Counted from the stretch's first letter, positions 18,301-27,986 are shown. The stretch is 64,000 nt of DNA from Zoogloea oleivorans (GCA_030157785.1 JAOAUC010000061.1:1-64000); one strand, 5' to 3'. The notes: a model not told the origin generated them from the letters alone. Numbers and translations are program-made.

Positions 18301-21300
18301 CGCCAAGCGGCATCACAGGCGATTTTTCCGGGACGATCGGTGGTAGCGGCAGTTTGATCAAGGAGGGGCTTGGTACGCAGATATTGTCGGGCGGCAATAC
18401 CACCTACAGCGGCGTGACCGTGGTGAATGCCGGCACCCTGACCGCCGCCAGCAGCAATGCGCTTGGGGTTGGTAATGTGGTGGTCGGGACTGGCAGCACC
18501 CTGGGTATCGCCGACGTGGCGCTGACCGGGCCCGGCACGATCAACCTGGCCGGGACTCTGCTGGGGGCCGGCAGCAATGCGGCCTACGACGGCATCGTTG
18601 CGCTGGCGGCCAGCGCGGCAATCGACGTGGCGGCAGGCGGCAGACTCACGCTGACGCCGACGTCCTCGGTCACCGGCGTCAGCGTCGTCAAGAATGGCCT
18701 GGGCACGCTGGATCTGCGGGGTAGCGGCAGCTATACCGGTGGCACGACGATCAACGCCGGCAGCCTCCAGGTGAACAAGGGCGATGCCCTCGGGACCGGA
18801 AATGTTGCGGTGACGACGGCCGGTACCCTGGAAATTGCCGGCGTTCCGCTGACCGGGCCGGGCACGATCAACCTGGCCGGCACCTTGCTTGGCAGCGGCA
18901 GCAACGCGGCCTACGATGGCGTTGTTGCACTGGCTGCGACGGGGAAGGTCAATGTGGCCAGCGGAGGCACATTGAAGCTCACCTCGTCGCTCACCGGTGC
19001 CAGCCTGGTCAAGGATGGCCTGGGCGTGCTGGATCTTTCGGGGAGCGGCAGCTTCACCGGCGGCACGCTGCTCAACGCCGGGACTCTCTCTGTGAGCCAT
19101 GGCGCAGCCTTGGGCACGGGAGACGTGGCGGTCGCGGCAAACACAACCCTGAACATCGCCAATGTGCTGCTTACAGGGCCTGGCCGGATCAACCTGGCGG
19201 GCACGCTGAGTGGCTCCGGCAGCAACGCGGCTTACGGCGGCACCGTCACCCTGTTCGGTACGGCAGATGTGAACGCAGGGGTGGGCAATGTCCTGACCCT
19301 GACGTCCTCCTCGACCCTCGAAGGCGCCAGCCTGCGCAAGGAGGGAGCGGGCACGCTGGCCCTGGCCGGCACCAACATCTACACCGGCGCAACCCTGGTC
19401 AACGCCGGCACGCTCTCCCTGGACTCCGCCCTGCCGGACATTCCGGTGACTCTGAGTGGCGGCACTGAGGGGGCTCCCACCACGCTGAAGCTCAACAGTA
19501 CGACGCAGAATGTCGGCACCCTGTCGGGTACGGGGAGCTTCCTGAGTGTCGATCTGGGCACCGGCAACCTGAATGTCACGGCCGGGGCTGATCGTGAGTT
19601 TGCCGGCGTGATCAGCGGCAGTGGCAACTTCGCCAAGGATGGGCCGGCCACCCTGACCCTGTCGGGTGCCAACACCTATTCCGGCTCGACGTATGTGTCT
19701 GGCGGCGTACTCCGGCTGAGCAGCGCCAATGCCTTGAGCACGGCATCCCGCCTTCAGGTTTTCGACGGCGGTACCGTGGAGCTGGCCGGTATTACCCTCA
19801 ATCCGCTGTCCTCGCTGAGCCTGAGCGGAGAAGGTGCCGGCCTCGTCGGCGCGCTGCGGGGCACCGGTACGGCGGCGGCCTACGCCGGTGAGGTGACCCT
19901 GACGGGCAACACAGTCATTGGTGTCGGCGGCACAACTGTTTTGACCCTGGGCGGTGAGGTGAAGGACAGCGGCAGCGGCTGGAGCCTGAGCAAGATCGGC
20001 ACGGGCAGCCTGGATCTCCGGGCTCGCGGCTTCTACGGTGGTGGTACGACGGTCAAGGCCGGCACGCTTACCGCGAGCCACGGCGGCGCCTTGGGGACGG
20101 GCGACGTGACGGTCGAGGCCCCCGCAGTCTTGATCCTTCCCGACGTGCAGTTGACGGGCCCGGGCGATCTCAACCTGGCTGGCACGCTGCGCGCGACCGG
20201 CAGCAATGCAACCTATGGCGGCACGCTTGCGCTGGCGGGTGGCGAGATTGATGTGGGCACGGGCGACAAGCTCACCCTCACGTCCACTTCGTCAGTCACC
20301 GGGACGAGCCTGGTCAAGAATGGTGCGGGTACGCTCGACCTGAAGGGCACAGGCACTTATGGCGGTGGCACGATGCTCAATGCCGGCACCCTCGTTGTCG
20401 GCAACGGGAGCGCCCTTGGGTTGGGCGATGTAACGGTCGCCTCCCTCACCACCCTCAATATCGCCAATGTCCTGCTCGCCGGCCCCGGCAATCTCCACCT
20501 CGCCGGCACCCTGAGTGGAACCGGCAGCAGTGCCGCCTACCGCGGTGTGGTCCGTCTGGATGGTTCGAATGCCAGGCTCGTTGCCGCGACAGCATTAGAT
20601 GCGCTGAAGCTGCATTCCGGGCTGGTTGGTGCAGGCCGCAGTCTGACCCTGGACGGACTGGGCCTGATTACCCTGGCAGGTGGAGCCTCAGGGCTGGCTA
20701 CGCTGACGCAGAATTCCGGCAACCAGCTCAATCCCGGCGCCGGGCAGAGCATCGTATCCACCGGTGCCCAGACTTACCTGGGTGTGCTCACCGGTAGCGG
20801 CGGCACCCTGTTGAACAGCACGGGTGGCGCGGCAATCACCGCTGACAATCCCGGCAACGCCCTGGGCGGCATGTTGGCTGTGGACACCAGCGGACCTGTC
20901 GCCCTGACCGGCCACTTTGGTGCGCTGAATATCGACCATGCCGCCACGCTGCGCTTTGGCACACTTGCCGTGGACGGGGTCACCACGGTGGCGGGTGTGG
21001 GTTCGGTGACCCAGACATCCCCGAGCGTGCTCACCCTCAATGGCAGCACCAGCCTGACGGCTGGTAGCGTTAGGCTGACCAATCACGACAACGATTTTGC
21101 GGGTGTCGTTACGGTCGCGACATCCGGCGCAAGCGAGCTCTACGACAGCAACGACCTCCATGTCATTGGCACCGCCAGCAGCTTCGGCGCCACCGCCGTG
21201 GGTGCCCTTGGCAGCAGCGTCATTACCACGGTCGGCGACAGCATTCTGACAGCAGGTGGTGACTTGGGCAGCCATGGGAGTGTTGCGGGCAATGCTCGCC

Positions 21301-24300
21301 TGACCAGCACTGGTGGCGCCATCACCCACGATGCAAATGTGGCGCAGACCCTGACGACCAGCGCTCCGGGCTCCACCACGCTCTCCGGCACCTTCGGCGC
21401 CCTTGATGTGCTGAGCGCCAGCGTGCTGAGTTTGGGCCCAACCGAAATCACCGGCTATGCGGGCAACACCGGATCGGCCTCCATCGTCGCCAGCGGATCC
21501 GTGAGCCAGACCGGCGCCCTCACGGTGAAGGACAGGCTCACCATAACAGCCGGCTCGACCGAGCCCTCCGTGAGCCTGAACAATGCAGCCAACCGGATTG
21601 GCGGCGCGCTGAACATCGAAACGACCGAGCGCGTTGAACTTGCCGGCCACTTCGGCGCTACCGCACGGCTGCGCGCCGGCGAACTCGACTTTGGCACCAC
21701 CACCGTCACCGGCACCACCGATGTGGTGGCGACCGGCGGCATCACACAGTCGGGGCCGCTCACGCTGGGGGCTGCGGCCAGCCTGGGTGCCGGCCAGCGT
21801 GCGATAAGGCTGAGCGACATCGGCAACGACTTCAGCGGAGTCGTTACCCTGGCAACGACGGGTCTGGCCACTCTGCATGACAGCAACAGCCTGGCGCTCG
21901 CCGGCAGCGTCGGCAGTCTTGCGGCTACGGCCGGCACCACGCTGCACAGCGCCGTGGCGACCACCGTCGGCGACAGCAGCCTTACTGCCGGTGGCGACAT
22001 CACCCACGATGGCGCCAGTGTCACTGGTACGCTGCTAACCGACACCGCGCAAAAAACGACTTTGTCTGGCCATTTTGGTGCCCTTGATGTCACGCAATCC
22101 GGTGCGCTGGTTTTTGGCAGTACCACGGTCGACGGTGTCGCCACCGTTCGTGCCAGCGGGCCGATAAGCCAGACCGGCACGAGCGTGCTCAGCTTCACCG
22201 ATACCGCCCAGCTCGCCGCCAGTGCCATCACGCTGACCAATACCGGCAACGACTTCAGCAAGCTGCTCACCGTGACGAGCACTGGCCCGACCGAGGTCTA
22301 CGACGCCAACAGCCTGAGCGTCACCGGCATCGTCGGCAGCTTTGCGGCAACGGCCGGCACCACACTCTTCAGCAGCGTGACGACTACTGCCGGCGACAGC
22401 CACCTGAAGGCCGGGACGGCCATCACCCACGATTCGGGGCGGGTTGCCGGCGTGCTGCTCACCGAAACGCCGGGTAGCACGACCCTGTCCGGGCAGTTCG
22501 GTGCGCTCCACGTCAAAGCGTCCGGCGAACTCGTTCTTGGCGCTGTTACTGTAGATGGGGCCACGACCGTCGATGGCACCCACAGTGTCGTCATCAACGC
22601 CAGCGGGCCGACGACTTTTGGCCCCACTACGGTCAGCGGCGACGCCGATATCCGCTCCGCAGGCGCAGTCAGTCAGACCGGCGCGCTCAAGGTCACGGGT
22701 GCCACGACCGTCGCTACGGGCCAGAATGCAGTCACCCTAGGCGACGACGGCAACGACTTTTCCGGTCTTGTCACGGTCACCGCCGGTCCAGTGAGCCTGC
22801 ATGACAGCAATGACCTGAACGTCGCCCTGAATAGCGGCGTCACCTCGCTGAAGGCCGGTGGTGCCCTGACGGCCAGCGGCACCGCAGCCAGCCTTGCGGC
22901 CGTTGCCGGCACCACGCTCGACAGCAGTGTTGAGACCTCCGGTCACCTCCGGCTGGAGGCGGGCTCCGGACTCAACAGCCACGGGAAGGTGGGCGGCGAC
23001 GCCGAACTCGTCAGCGCTGGCGCCATCACCCATGCCGCCGATGTGGCCGGCCTGTTGAGCACCCGGACGCCAGGCAGGACAACCCTGTCCGGGCATTTCG
23101 GCGCCCTCGACGTGAAGTCCGGCGCGCTGGACTTCGGCGCCACCGATGTCGACGGCAATGTCCTGGTCAATGCCGGTGACAGCATCACCCAGAGCGGGGC
23201 TCTGAGGGTTGAAGGCATTAGCGAAATCAATGCCACCTTTGACGCTACCGGCCAGGCCGTCACGCTTAGCAATTCCGGCAACTACTTCGCATCCGGGCTC
23301 TCCGCCAAGCTGAATCTCGGGTCCTCGGCTGAACCGTCGAACATCACCAGCGCCAGGGCGCTCGCGCTTGGCACACTCGACATCACCGGGACGGGTACGG
23401 TCGAATTCGCCTCCCTGGCGAACATGAATCCGGTCGTCGTACCCAAGGTGCTGGTGCCGACCCCCTACAGCATTTCAGTGCAGAACGCGACAGGCAGTGC
23501 GGAGCACCTGTCGATCTACGCGCCAAGCATCTACCAGCAGGACGGCACCCTGATCACCACCGGGCCCGCCGTGACCCTGAAGCTCAACGCCGCCGGCTCC
23601 GGGTCGATCAACCTGACTGCCGGTGCCCAGGCCAATGGCAGCGCCGGGCTTCCAAGCCTGATCAGCACCTTTTCCAAGGCCGGTGATGCACCGCGCACCC
23701 TCACCCGTGCCGGCGCCAACCTGACCAACCGTATCGACGGCCAGATCGCCGCCTTCACCAGGCCGGACGAGGGGCAGGCCTCCCCGGTGAAAACGGTGGT
23801 GGCGATTGCCTCCGACGCGATCACCATGGATGGTTCGAAGCCGGTTGCCATCGATGCCGATACGGTCATGCTCATTGCCAGGGCCGTGAATGGCGGCGGT
23901 GGAACGATCCAGACCCATGTGGCGGCCACTTCCATGAGCGACGGGCGAAACATCACAACCGGGCCGACGCTGCCCGAAAACAAGAATTACTCCATCCTGC
24001 CCTCTATTTTCGTGGTCACCGAAACAGGTGTCCCGGCTTCGGGTACGCCCAGCGCCTACCGTTTCGGCTCGGGGGACAAGCCGATTGCGGTCAGCTTCGG
24101 TGCGGTCGACAGCCCGGTGAACAACAGCCGCCTGCAGACCATCGCCGTGGATCCCTACAAGAAGGACGGTGGCAGCGGCGGGGTACCGGTGTTTCTGGCG
24201 ACGCAGGGCCTGGGCGTGAATCCGGTGGGGCCGATCCGTCGCTTCCTTGTCTTCCCGATCAACACGTCCCTGAGTGCGATTCGCGCGGTGGTGGTCGATG

Positions 24301-24569
24301 GGGTTCAGATCATGGATTCATCGGCGTACGATTCCGTTCAGTCGAACGTGGCCGAGGTGCTTAACCAGGTGCGCAAGGAGCAACTGGAAAGCGGTTTCTC
24401 GAATGAAAACGTGTCAGCCCAGTTGCGCAAAGGTGTCATTACTGAAACCCGTGTCGGGCAGGCCGCTGTGGATCGCTTCCAGGGGGTTGCGCCGGTGGCC
24501 GGGTGTGTCGGAACAGTTGTCGGAGACATGGTCGTCTGCGCCCCGGCGGCCGGACCCGGTCGGCCCTGA
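15303..24569 (+). CDS. Giant two-partner secretion adhesin (TpsA, filamentous-hemagglutinin-like)
   Basis: 3088 aa. A long signal peptide ends near RGAFA-LP. The TPS secretion domain follows (about residues 45-300; GSISAPGTVFLINPSGIIFG). Residues ~560-1800 consist of autotransporter-associated beta-strand (PATR-type) repeats: three near-identical 119-residue tandem units, then ~107-109-residue units marked by LTGPGxINLAGTL. Residues ~1850-2700 hold units marked by LSGHFGALDV. The last ~400 residues are non-repetitive. Reading the whole protein, the only two cysteines found are in the last ~20 residues (GCVGTVVGDMVVCAP), like the C-terminal disulfide loop that tethers Haemophilus HMW1 to its transporter. 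It is likely surface-anchored. Confidence 0.93.
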   Translation: MVTQLPQVSLNSPSFRPRFRTGLRPLVAALMLALWRGAFALPTDPTVVAGHAVVNAAGTNSLVINQSSAKAAIDWRSFSIGANEAVRFNQPSASAMTVNRVTANDPSRILGSISAPGTVFLINPSGIIFGRTAVVDVGSLVASTLTASTADLLNGRNVFTAAPGGSGTVRNEGRISAAPGGSVSLIGTQVDNSGTILTPGGTTGLVAGERVSVDFDGDGLVRYQVDAAAARALVTHSGEIVADGGRVALQASARDALMDTVLNVEGVVRARGLSVRNGEIYLDGGRSGTTQVSGTLDVSGRSAGAAGGQVRVLGENVGLFDQARIDASGATGGGTVLIGGNFQGKGPEHNAMRSFVGSGVSISADALGSGDGGKVITWADDWTRFYGSISARGGEQSGNGGFVEVSGKGRLGFAGDVVTSAPKGRSGTLLLDPSDLYVGQNPNPPVVEKTGPTIFFADDPGDANFYVAASRFTGNSEYFLSATHDVIFNANVNFGSAGGNTVHVTATSAITSSGFNITTAGGGLSLTANTLALGNINTAGGALTIANTGNATLSGVVAGAGSLVKNGAGKLTLSNANTYGGATNINAGILSVKAPDAIKANTDVTVAANATLDIDASAGAFTFNSVNLNVEGGGSAGQGALTGTGLATYAGPVNLTFDTSMGGTGTLTLNGAVQENGGNWRLIKVGSGTLVLGGANSYHGGTEIDAGILSVKAAEALLMGTNVWVTNGGTLDINASAGAFTLNPLLLEIAGTGSAGQGALTGTGAASYAGTVTMVGNASVGGTGTLALSGPVEESAGSWKLTKVGSGTLALSSTNTYSGGTDINAGILSVKAADALLAGSNVRVGNGGTLDIDASAGAFTLNPVTLAIGGVGSAGQGALTGTGAASYAGPVTLNADTRIGGTGTLTLNGALHESGGSWKMIKVGTGTLALGDNASDYSGGTHVSQGRLSMGVASALPGLGELRLFDGALLELNDNAQSVGPLFGSGGSIALGTAALTVTTPSGITGDFSGTIGGSGSLIKEGLGTQILSGGNTTYSGVTVVNAGTLTAASSNALGVGNVVVGTGSTLGIADVALTGPGTINLAGTLLGAGSNAAYDGIVALAASAAIDVAAGGRLTLTPTSSVTGVSVVKNGLGTLDLRGSGSYTGGTTINAGSLQVNKGDALGTGNVAVTTAGTLEIAGVPLTGPGTINLAGTLLGSGSNAAYDGVVALAATGKVNVASGGTLKLTSSLTGASLVKDGLGVLDLSGSGSFTGGTLLNAGTLSVSHGAALGTGDVAVAANTTLNIANVLLTGPGRINLAGTLSGSGSNAAYGGTVTLFGTADVNAGVGNVLTLTSSSTLEGASLRKEGAGTLALAGTNIYTGATLVNAGTLSLDSALPDIPVTLSGGTEGAPTTLKLNSTTQNVGTLSGTGSFLSVDLGTGNLNVTAGADREFAGVISGSGNFAKDGPATLTLSGANTYSGSTYVSGGVLRLSSANALSTASRLQVFDGGTVELAGITLNPLSSLSLSGEGAGLVGALRGTGTAAAYAGEVTLTGNTVIGVGGTTVLTLGGEVKDSGSGWSLSKIGTGSLDLRARGFYGGGTTVKAGTLTASHGGALGTGDVTVEAPAVLILPDVQLTGPGDLNLAGTLRATGSNATYGGTLALAGGEIDVGTGDKLTLTSTSSVTGTSLVKNGAGTLDLKGTGTYGGGTMLNAGTLVVGNGSALGLGDVTVASLTTLNIANVLLAGPGNLHLAGTLSGTGSSAAYRGVVRLDGSNARLVAATALDALKLHSGLVGAGRSLTLDGLGLITLAGGASGLATLTQNSGNQLNPGAGQSIVSTGAQTYLGVLTGSGGTLLNSTGGAAITADNPGNALGGMLAVDTSGPVALTGHFGALNIDHAATLRFGTLAVDGVTTVAGVGSVTQTSPSVLTLNGSTSLTAGSVRLTNHDNDFAGVVTVATSGASELYDSNDLHVIGTASSFGATAVGALGSSVITTVGDSILTAGGDLGSHGSVAGNARLTSTGGAITHDANVAQTLTTSAPGSTTLSGTFGALDVLSASVLSLGPTEITGYAGNTGSASIVASGSVSQTGALTVKDRLTITAGSTEPSVSLNNAANRIGGALNIETTERVELAGHFGATARLRAGELDFGTTTVTGTTDVVATGGITQSGPLTLGAAASLGAGQRAIRLSDIGNDFSGVVTLATTGLATLHDSNSLALAGSVGSLAATAGTTLHSAVATTVGDSSLTAGGDITHDGASVTGTLLTDTAQKTTLSGHFGALDVTQSGALVFGSTTVDGVATVRASGPISQTGTSVLSFTDTAQLAASAITLTNTGNDFSKLLTVTSTGPTEVYDANSLSVTGIVGSFAATAGTTLFSSVTTTAGDSHLKAGTAITHDSGRVAGVLLTETPGSTTLSGQFGALHVKASGELVLGAVTVDGATTVDGTHSVVINASGPTTFGPTTVSGDADIRSAGAVSQTGALKVTGATTVATGQNAVTLGDDGNDFSGLVTVTAGPVSLHDSNDLNVALNSGVTSLKAGGALTASGTAASLAAVAGTTLDSSVETSGHLRLEAGSGLNSHGKVGGDAELVSAGAITHAADVAGLLSTRTPGRTTLSGHFGALDVKSGALDFGATDVDGNVLVNAGDSITQSGALRVEGISEINATFDATGQAVTLSNSGNYFASGLSAKLNLGSSAEPSNITSARALALGTLDITGTGTVEFASLANMNPVVVPKVLVPTPYSISVQNATGSAEHLSIYAPSIYQQDGTLITTGPAVTLKLNAAGSGSINLTAGAQANGSAGLPSLISTFSKAGDAPRTLTRAGANLTNRIDGQIAAFTRPDEGQASPVKTVVAIASDAITMDGSKPVAIDADTVMLIARAVNGGGGTIQTHVAATSMSDGRNITTGPTLPENKNYSILPSIFVVTETGVPASGTPSAYRFGSGDKPIAVSFGAVDSPVNNSRLQTIAVDPYKKDGGSGGVPVFLATQGLGVNPVGPIRRFLVFPINTSLSAIRAVVVDGVQIMDSSAYDSVQSNVAEVLNQVRKEQLESGFSNENVSAQLRKGVITETRVGQAAVDRFQGVAPVAGCVGTVVGDMVVCAPAAGPGRP
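17064..18134 (+). repeat. Three tandem 357-bp coding repeats
   Basis: GGCATCCTGTCGGT occurs at 17064, 17421 and 17778, an exact 357-bp (119-codon) period inside the adhesin gene; the third unit diverges at its end. Shared landmarks in each unit are AGILSVKA, LDIxASAGAF and GSAGQGALTGTG. In-frame recombination here would change adhesin length without a frameshift. Confidence 0.9.
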
Positions 24570-24593
24570 TCGAGTCAGGATGCGTATCGGGAC

Positions 24594-24621
24594 TTGCCCG
24601 GTGCGCGGGTGGGACTAGACT
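24594..24621 (+). promoter_or_regulatory. Candidate promoter of the T6SS core operon
   Basis: TTGCCC (24594-24599) and TAGACT (24616-24621) are separated by 16 bp in the 91-bp gap between the adhesin and tssA. Each hexamer matches the sigma-70 consensus at four positions. This is a weak but correctly placed candidate. Confidence 0.35.
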
Positions 24622-24660
24622 GAATGTGGAAGCCCCGTCGGGGACTATCGAGAGGCGTGT

Positions 24661-25707
24661 GTGACGATTGAAACGTGGTTGCAGCCAATATCCAGTGACA
24701 GCCCGTGCGGCCCGAATCTGGAGTACGACCTGGACTTCCAGAAGCTTGAGGAAGCTTCCCGCGACAAGCCCGATCAGGAGTTTGGCAAGGATGGCGGGGA
24801 GGCTATCCGCATCCAGGGCGCCACCGCCAACTGGTCCGAAGTGCGTACCCTGGCAGAGGGCCTGCTGGCCCGCAGCAAGGATTTGCGGATCGCCGTCTAT
24901 CTTGTTCGGGCCTTGCTGCGTACCGATGGTTTTTCCGGAATAGGGGAGGGGCTTGTCCTGATTCAGCGGCTGCTCGAGGATTACTGGGACTGCGGCCTGC
25001 ATCCCGAGCTCGACGCCGACGATGACCACGATCCGACCATGCGCATCAATGCGCTGGTTCCGCTTGGTGCGCTCGATTCTGTGGCGGGGGATTTGCGGGC
25101 CAGTTTCGTCATGCGCTCGCGCAGTCGCGGTCAGCTTACCGTCAAGGAGATCGAGGTCGGGCAGGGGCGTCTGCAGGCCGGTGCCGACGGGGCCACCCTC
25201 ACCGAGTCCCAACTGGCAGGCCTGCTTGCCGCTGCAGTCGAGGAAAGCCCCGGATTGCCGCGGTTGGCGGCGGATGCCCTGGCCCGTGTGAAGCACATTG
25301 AGCAATTCATCGGCGAGCGCGTCGGTGAGTCTTTTGCGCCGGACTTCAAGCACCTGCAGGCCACGCTCTACTGCGTCGTACAGGCCTTGGGCAAGGGTTT
25401 GCCCGAGGCGTCTGCCGACGAGGCTCTGCCGGCTGCGAACAGCGGCGGCGCCCCCGTTGCGGGGGGCAGGGCCGTCGCAGTGGACGGTGAAATCCGTTCG
25501 CGTGAGGATGTTCTACAAACTCTCGCGCGTTTATGCGAATATCTTTCCGTGCATGAGCCTACCAACCCCGTTCAACTTGTGTTGCGCCGGGCCCAGAGGA
25601 TGATGAACATGTCCTTCCTCGAGCTTATGCAGGATCTGGCCCCCGATGGCCTGGTCCAGGCGGAAACGGTGGTTGGCGAAAGGCTGAACAAGGAAGAGGA
25701 AGAATAG
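24661..25707 (+). CDS. tssA: T6SS protein TssA
   Basis: 348 aa; GTG start with GAGAGG upstream. It has the ImpA N-terminal signature (ISSDSPCGPNLEYDLDFQKLEEASR, then DLRIAVYLVRALLRTDGFSG and LLEDYWDCGLHPELDADDDHDPTMR). The C-terminus matches short TssA proteins (PVQLVLRRAQRMMNMSFLELMQDLAPDGL). TssA coordinates sheath and tube assembly from the baseplate. It is the first gene of the plus-strand T6SS operon. Confidence 0.93.
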   Translation: MTIETWLQPISSDSPCGPNLEYDLDFQKLEEASRDKPDQEFGKDGGEAIRIQGATANWSEVRTLAEGLLARSKDLRIAVYLVRALLRTDGFSGIGEGLVLIQRLLEDYWDCGLHPELDADDDHDPTMRINALVPLGALDSVAGDLRASFVMRSRSRGQLTVKEIEVGQGRLQAGADGATLTESQLAGLLAAAVEESPGLPRLAADALARVKHIEQFIGERVGESFAPDFKHLQATLYCVVQALGKGLPEASADEALPAANSGGAPVAGGRAVAVDGEIRSREDVLQTLARLCEYLSVHEPTNPVQLVLRRAQRMMNMSFLELMQDLAPDGLVQAETVVGERLNKEEEE

Positions 25708-25771
25708 CTGGCGCATCGTTCCGGATGTCCGCGTCCGGAGCTTCAAATTCATCCGTGTCGGGGAGGCCAAA

Positions 25772-26281
25772 ATGGCAGGAAGCAGTCAAAAATTCATCGC
25801 TCGCAACAGGGCGCCGCGCGTTCAGATCGAGTACGACGTGGAGCTCTACGGAGCCGAGAAAAAAATCCAGCTCCCCTTTGTGATGGGGGTTCTGTCCGAT
25901 TTGTCCGGCAAGCCTGCCGACGCGCTGGCACCGGTTTCCGACCGCAAGTTCCTCGACATCGACGTGGACAATTTCGACAGCCGCATGAAGGCCATGAAGC
26001 CACGTGTGGCCATGCAGGTGCCGAACACGCTGACCGGCGAAGGCAGCCTGAATGTCGAACTCACCTTTGACTCGATGGACGATTTTTCGCCGGCCGCGGT
26101 GGCGCGCAAGGTGGATGCGCTGAACAAGTTGCTGACCGCCCGCCAGCAACTGTCCAACCTGATCACCTACATGGACGGCAAGAGCGGTGCCGAGGAGCTG
26201 ATCGCCAAGGTGCTCAACGACCCGGCCCTGCTCCAGTCCCTTGCGACGGCGCCCAAGCCGCAGGACGAAGCGGGCGGCTGA
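25772..26281 (+). CDS. tssB: T6SS contractile sheath small subunit TssB
   Basis: 169 aa, standard for TssB/VipA. The typical N-terminus is present (SSQKFIARNRAPRVQIEYDVE), with the conserved PFVMGVLSDLSG and the C-terminal helix pair (LLTARQQLSNLITYMDGKSGAEELI). It forms the contractile sheath with TssC, whose gene follows. Confidence 0.96.
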   Translation: MAGSSQKFIARNRAPRVQIEYDVELYGAEKKIQLPFVMGVLSDLSGKPADALAPVSDRKFLDIDVDNFDSRMKAMKPRVAMQVPNTLTGEGSLNVELTFDSMDDFSPAAVARKVDALNKLLTARQQLSNLITYMDGKSGAEELIAKVLNDPALLQSLATAPKPQDEAGG

Positions 26282-26367
26282 AACAGTCTGGCTTCCCGGC
26301 TTAAACGAACACACCCGAATCCGTTTGCCCCGTTCCGGGGTACATGCTTGCAGTGGAGGTTTTCCGA

Positions 26368-27861
26368 ATGGCAGACCAACAAATCCAGTCCGAAGTTGGC
26401 AGCGCCCTGGCTGTCGAGGGAGGGGAGTTCGCTTCCCTGCTCCAGAAGGAGTTCAAGCCTAAATCCGAAGAGGCCAGAGACGAAGTCAGCCGGGCCGTAC
26501 AGACGCTTGCCCAGCAGGCGCTGGCGCAGACCCAGCTCATCAACGCGGACGTCGTCAAGTCGATCGAGGCGATCATTGCCGAACTCGATCACAAGCTCTC
26601 CGAGCAGGTCAATCTCATCCTGCATCATGAGGACTTCCAGAAGCTGGAAGGGGCATGGCGAGGTCTGCATTACCTCGTCAATAACACCGAATCCGACGAG
26701 ACCTTGAAAGTCCGGGTCATGAACATCTCCAAGGCCGACCTGGGCAAGACGCTGAAGCGTTTCAAGGGTACGGCGTGGGATCAGAGCCCGCTCTTCAAAA
26801 AGGTCTACGAAGAGGAATATGGTCAGTTTGGCGGCGAGCCCTTTGGTTGCCTCGTGGGCGATTATTATTTCGATCACTCGCCGCAGGACGCCGAGTTGCT
26901 GGGCGAGATGGCCAAGATCTCGGCCTCGGCCCACACGCCTTTCATTGCCGGTGTTTCGCCGGCTGTGATGCAAATGGATTCGTGGCAGGAACTGGCCAAC
27001 CCGCGTGACCTGACAAAGATCTTCTCGACGCCCGAATACGCGGCCTGGCGTTCATTGCGCGAATCGGACGACGCCCGCTACATCGGCCTGGCGATGCCGC
27101 GCTTCCTGTCGCGTTTGCCCTACGGCGCACGCACCAGCCCGGTCGAAGACTTCGACTTCGAGGAAGACACCGGTGCGGCAGACCACCGCAAGTACACCTG
27201 GGCCAACGCGGCCTATGCCATGGCGGTCAATATCAACCGCTCGTTCAAGGAGTTTGGCTGGTGTTCGCGGATTCGCGGGGTCGAGTCCGGCGGTGCCGTC
27301 CAGAACCTGCCGGTGCATTCCTTCCCCACCGACGATGGCGGTGTGGACATGAAGTGCCCGACCGAAATCGCCATCAGCGACCGCCGCGAGGCCGAACTCG
27401 CGAAAAGCGGCTTCATGCCCCTGATCCACCGCAAGAACTCTGATTTCGCGGCTTTTATCGGCGCCCAGTCCTTGCAGAAGCCTGCCGAATACGACGATCC
27501 CGATGCGACGGCCAACGCCAATCTGGCGGCGCGGCTGCCCTATCTGTTTGCTTGCTGCCGCTTTGCCCACTACCTGAAATGCATTGTCAGGGACAAGATC
27601 GGTTCGTTCAAGGAGCGCCCCGAAATGGAGCGCTGGCTCAATAACTGGATCATGAACTACGTGGATGGCGACCCCGCCCATTCCACCGAGCAAACCAAGG
27701 CCCGGCGTCCCCTGGCGGCAGCGGAAGTGATTGTCGAGGAGATCGAGGGAAACCCAGGTTATTACTCGTCCAAGTTCTTCCTGCGGCCCCATTACCAGCT
27801 TGAGGGGCTGACGGTTTCCCTGCGTCTGGTGTCGAAACTGCCCGCAGAGAAGGCTGCCTGA
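26368..27861 (+). CDS. tssC: T6SS contractile sheath large subunit TssC
   Basis: 497 aa from MADQQIQSE, chosen because GTGGAGG precedes this ATG; an ATG eight codons earlier lacks such a site. Diagnostic TssC segments are present: LEGAWRGLHYLV, FGCLVGDYYFDHSP, SPVEDFDFEE and the C-terminal SSKFFLRPHYQLEGLTVSLRLV. It forms the T6SS sheath with TssB. Confidence 0.97.
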   Translation: MADQQIQSEVGSALAVEGGEFASLLQKEFKPKSEEARDEVSRAVQTLAQQALAQTQLINADVVKSIEAIIAELDHKLSEQVNLILHHEDFQKLEGAWRGLHYLVNNTESDETLKVRVMNISKADLGKTLKRFKGTAWDQSPLFKKVYEEEYGQFGGEPFGCLVGDYYFDHSPQDAELLGEMAKISASAHTPFIAGVSPAVMQMDSWQELANPRDLTKIFSTPEYAAWRSLRESDDARYIGLAMPRFLSRLPYGARTSPVEDFDFEEDTGAADHRKYTWANAAYAMAVNINRSFKEFGWCSRIRGVESGGAVQNLPVHSFPTDDGGVDMKCPTEIAISDRREAELAKSGFMPLIHRKNSDFAAFIGAQSLQKPAEYDDPDATANANLAARLPYLFACCRFAHYLKCIVRDKIGSFKERPEMERWLNNWIMNYVDGDPAHSTEQTKARRPLAAAEVIVEEIEGNPGYYSSKFFLRPHYQLEGLTVSLRLVSKLPAEKAA

Positions 27862-27986
27862 TTGACGTTGAAGTGGTCGGTGCTTGTGTGTGTCGCGGCT
27901 TCTGATGCAATTCCTGGGCGTGCGGGCCTCCTGCAGCGCCCTGGCCGCCGACGAATGTGTGTGGACTAACTCGCTAGGAGACGAAA

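Noticed and set aside
16824..20081. 1085-codon open frame on the minus strand inside the adhesin gene
   Set aside because: It mirrors the repetitive codons of the adhesin; the translation is an Arg/Gly/Ala-rich repeat without family features.
24565..24579. Hairpin after the adhesin stop as a terminator
   Set aside because: Only a 5-bp stem (CCTGA/TCAGG) without a T-run; too weak to call.
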